This document shows, piece after piece, positions 61,732 through 64,000 of a stretch of 64,000 nucleotides of DNA. The notes under the pieces were generated by a model. The model was not told the DNA's origin, made no database searches, and saw only the letters and a program-made list of their open reading frames with translations. This DNA is from Pseudomonadota bacterium (GTDB lineage: Bacteria; Pseudomonadota; Alphaproteobacteria; Dongiales; Dongiaceae). The stretch spans positions 888,313 to 952,312 of the forward strand of contig JAJYUT010000002.1 of assembly GCA_021792365.1 (NCBI GenBank), given 5' to 3'. Position 1 is the first letter of the stretch, and each line of letters opens with the position of its first letter. Made by a program: the position numbers and the translations under genes.

Positions 61732-61830
61732 GTAACAACGGCCATGCCTGCATTGTAACGGATTGTAACAGCGGCCCCTCTGGTCGCAATCCGTTACCAA
61801 AACCGGCTTGCCGGGACACTGGCATGTTAC
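61732..61830. promoter_or_regulatory. Response-regulator binding region with GTAAC repeats
   Basis: Five GTAAC/GTTAC pentamers sit in 99 bases: GTAAC at 61732, 61755 and 61765, and GTTAC at 61793 and 61826. The middle pair is GTAAC-N5-GTAAC, the spacing of tandem OmpR/CpxR-type sites. GTAACGGATTG (61755-61765) and CAATCCGTTAC (61787-61797) are perfect 11-bp inverted copies 21 bases apart. The region separates the regulator gene from the protease gene and should control both. Confidence 0.7.
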
Positions 61831-61895
61831 CGGACAGCACCAACCTCTCCCTCGAACAGGCTGCGCATGGCGGCCGAACGATCGGAGGTGGTCAA

Positions 61896-63371
61896 ATGAG
61901 TTCCCTTTCATCCTATATCGGGTCCAGTCGCGCCCGCGCCATTGGCGGGGTCGCCGCCGCGACCTTTCTCGGCCTCGCCGTCGGCGCGCCGAGCTATGCG
62001 GCCTCGGCCCCGGACAGCTTCGCCGATCTGGCGGAGAAGGTTTCGCCGGCGGTGGTCAACGTCTCCTCAACCCATGTGATGGCCGATCAGGGCGTTCCGC
62101 TGCCCTTCGCATTCCCCCCCGGCTCGCCCTTCGAGGAGTTCTTCCGACAGTTCCAGGGTCCGCAGGGCCAGTTGCAGCCCGAGCGCAAGGTGACGTCGCT
62201 CGGCTCCGGCTTCATCATCGATGCCAGCGGCTACATCGTCACCAACAACCACGTGATCGACGAGGCCAAGGACATCGAGGTGACGCTGACCGATGGCAGC
62301 GAATACCCCGCGACTCTGATCGGCACCGATCCCAAGACCGACCTGGCGCTGCTCAAGGTCGAATCCAAGAAGTCCCTGCCCTATGTCTCATTCGGCGATT
62401 CCGATACAGTGCGGATCGGCGACTGGGTGATGGCTGTCGGCAACCCGTTCGGCCTTGGCGGAACGGTGACGGCTGGCATCGTCTCGGCTCGCGGCCGCGA
62501 CATCCACGAGGGGCCGTATGACGACTTCCTGCAGATCGACGCCGCGATCAACCAGGGCAATTCCGGCGGCCCGACCTTCGCGACCGACGGCAGCGTCATC
62601 GGAATCAACACTGCGATCTTCTCGCCCAGCGGCGGCTCGGTCGGGATCGGCTTCGCCATTCCCTCGAACCTCGCCAAGCCGATCATTGCCGAACTCAAGG
62701 AGCAGGGCCACGTCGATCGCGGCTGGCTCGGCGTCTCGATCCAGGAGCTGACCCCCGACCTGACGCGGGGCATGGGCCTCAACTCCGACGAAGGCGCCTT
62801 GATCGCCGGGGTGCAGGATGGCAGCCCGGCCGAGCAAGCCGGCCTGAGGCCTGGTGACGTGGTCGTCGGCTTCGGCGGGAACGACATCGCTTCGCCCAAG
62901 GATCTGTCCCGCGTGGTCGCCGAGACTACGAGCGGCGCGACCGTGCCGGTGAGGATCTGGCGCGACGGCTCACAGCGCACGGTGAACGTGACGATCGCCG
63001 AGATGCAGGACGAGGTCGCCGGCATCGATCGCAGCACACCGGATTCCGGGCGTTCCGGCGCATCCGACAGCCTGCAGCAACTGGGCGCGGTGCTGGCGCC
63101 AGTGACGCGGGAGACGCGCCAGCAATACGGGCTGGCTGACGGCGCCGAGGGCGCGCTGATCGCGGATCTCGAGCAGGACAGCGTGCTTGCCGAGCAGGGC
63201 GTGCGGCCGGGCGACGTGATCGAGCGTGTCAACAACCGCACGATCAGCGAACCGCGCGATGTCGCGACTGCCTTGCGCGAGGCGCGCGCCGACAACCGGA
63301 CGGTGGTCGTGATGCTGATCGACCGTGACGGCAGCGATCACTTCGTCGCCGTGCAGATCGAGCAATCGTGA
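61896..63371 (+). CDS. DegP/HtrA family periplasmic serine protease
   Basis: A 491-residue DegP-like protease/chaperone for misfolded envelope proteins. Signal peptide about 1-38. Catalytic triad His119 (TNNHVID), Asp149 (TDLALL) and Ser223 (GNSGGP). Two PDZ domains follow (about 270-365 and 395-488). GGAGGT lies seven bases before the ATG at 61896. It is divergent from the two-component regulator, across the repeat region, as in envelope-stress loci. Confidence 0.94.
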   Translation: MSSLSSYIGSSRARAIGGVAAATFLGLAVGAPSYAASAPDSFADLAEKVSPAVVNVSSTHVMADQGVPLPFAFPPGSPFEEFFRQFQGPQGQLQPERKVTSLGSGFIIDASGYIVTNNHVIDEAKDIEVTLTDGSEYPATLIGTDPKTDLALLKVESKKSLPYVSFGDSDTVRIGDWVMAVGNPFGLGGTVTAGIVSARGRDIHEGPYDDFLQIDAAINQGNSGGPTFATDGSVIGINTAIFSPSGGSVGIGFAIPSNLAKPIIAELKEQGHVDRGWLGVSIQELTPDLTRGMGLNSDEGALIAGVQDGSPAEQAGLRPGDVVVGFGGNDIASPKDLSRVVAETTSGATVPVRIWRDGSQRTVNVTIAEMQDEVAGIDRSTPDSGRSGASDSLQQLGAVLAPVTRETRQQYGLADGAEGALIADLEQDSVLAEQGVRPGDVIERVNNRTISEPRDVATALREARADNRTVVVMLIDRDGSDHFVAVQIEQS

Positions 63372-63485
63372 GGAACGAAGCGACAGTGACTCCGTCCGAT
63401 CTCGAGCAGGCCCCCGATAGAGCTCGAGATCACCCGGCGGCCCTCATCCCCTCGGCTTGATCCAGCCGAGCGGCCGCCGAAAGCC

Positions 63486-63542
63486 CCGGCGCGGTCTTCT
63501 CCCCAACCCGGGACGCCGCGCCGGTCTTTCTTTTTGTCTTTT
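63486..63542 (+). terminator. Rho-independent terminator downstream of the protease gene
   Basis: CCGGCGCGG (63486-63494) pairs with CCGCGCCGG (63516-63524), followed by TCTTTCTTTTTGTCTTTT. The loop of 21 bases is long, but the T-rich tail is convincing. It lies about 115 bases after the stop of the DegP gene. Confidence 0.6.
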
Positions 63543-63650
63543 CACGATGCGCGTCGGCGCAAACATCGCTAGCCTAGCGCGCAATCGATCGTGTGAGTCG
63601 CTGCGGGTGCGCCGGCGGTCGAAGTATGAATTGCTATCGGGGACCGCCTC

Positions 63651-64000
63651 TTGTCCGAAACGCTCCGGCCCGAGCTTGAGGCCATCCAGAGCCGTTGGCG
63701 CGAGCTGTGCCGCGACGGGCACCTGCCGGCGCGCGGGGACTTTCCGCCGGAGAGCCTGACGCGCTGGCTGGGGCATATCCAGATCGTTGAACGCGTGCGC
63801 GAGGGCGAGCTGGTCCGCCATCGCGTGCGCCTGGTCGGGACCCGCATCGTCTACTACGAGGGCAGGGACAATACCGGTCTGTTCCTCGACGACCTCATTC
63901 CCATCGAACAGCGAGATGAAATTCTCGAGCCCTATCGGCGCTGCGCCGAGACGCGCACGCCGGTCTATGGCACGTTCTATAGCTGCTCCGAGGCGGCGAT
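63651..64000 (+). CDS. PAS-domain protein, N-terminal part (runs off window)
   Basis: The visible 116 residues from TTG at 63651 (LSETLRPELEAIQSRWRELC) match the PAS_5 family found in alphaproteobacteria: SLTRWLGHIQIVERV, RHRVRLVGTRIVYYEGRD, NTGLFLDDLIP. GGGGA lies eight bases upstream, and a stop codon just before rules out a much longer start. The role is unknown; single-domain PAS_5 proteins are probable small-molecule sensors. Confidence 0.85.
   Translation, partial: MSETLRPELEAIQSRWRELCRDGHLPARGDFPPESLTRWLGHIQIVERVREGELVRHRVRLVGTRIVYYEGRDNTGLFLDDLIPIEQRDEILEPYRRCAETRTPVYGTFYSCSEAA

Overview
The window is high-GC chromosomal DNA of an alphaproteobacterium. The RNA-polymerase/ribosomal operon proteins are alphaproteobacterial in character, a PAS_5-type protein, a DUF2000 protein and a GFA protein are present, and the metabolic genes look like those of a free-living soil or water heterotroph of the Rhodospirillales/Hyphomicrobiales type. 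The genus cannot be fixed from the sequence alone.

Region 1 (1-6672) is the classic translation/transcription operon on the minus strand: promoter, tRNA-Tyr, tRNA-Gly, tuf, tRNA-Trp, secE, nusG, rplK, rplA, rplJ, rplL and rpoB, which runs off the left edge. Region 2 (6672-23543) is a mosaic of single genes: an rRNA 2'-O-methyltransferase and an exported EF-hand protein, two short-chain dehydrogenases, an MFS carrier, an alpha/beta hydrolase, an exported TPR protein, an iron-type periplasmic binding protein, DUF2000 facing AraC, a GFA protein, an ABC exporter, a MOSC protein and several small hydrophilic proteins. A stretch of about 1.1 kb (17269-18369) holds no clear gene but has repeat-like DNA.

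Region 3 (23673-28485) is a polyamine-type ABC importer operon ending in a DUF1989 gene, interrupted by a 112-bp inverted repeat. Region 4 (28697-40298) has an alcohol dehydrogenase, a PhyH dioxygenase facing a translationally coupled DUF4166/flavin-monooxygenase pair, an unusual AAA ATPase with a type II secretion E-like N-terminus, cupin, ATP-grasp and ankyrin proteins, ferredoxin-NADP reductase and DoxX. Region 5 (40320-49160) combines an acyltransferase-like/cyclic-nucleotide-binding fusion next to a probably frameshifted gene, and, divergently, a complete molybdenum NAD-dependent formate dehydrogenase operon (fdsG-fdsB-fdsA-fdhD-fdsD plus a LysR regulator).

Region 6 (49170-55891) holds a VapBC-type toxin-antitoxin pair, two VOC proteins, AraC, a GNAT gene carrying a parS-like 16-mer, and an omega-amino-acid aminotransferase plus alanine dehydrogenase opposite an XRE-cupin regulator. 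Region 7 (55965-64000) holds a type III polyketide synthase with an ICMT-like methyltransferase, an MFS carrier, an entericidin lipoprotein, and an envelope-stress-like two-component system divergent from a DegP-type protease with a structured repeat promoter. The right edge cuts a PAS-domain gene. The RNA-polymerase operon and the parS-like site together suggest, without proving it, that the window is in the origin-proximal half of the chromosome.
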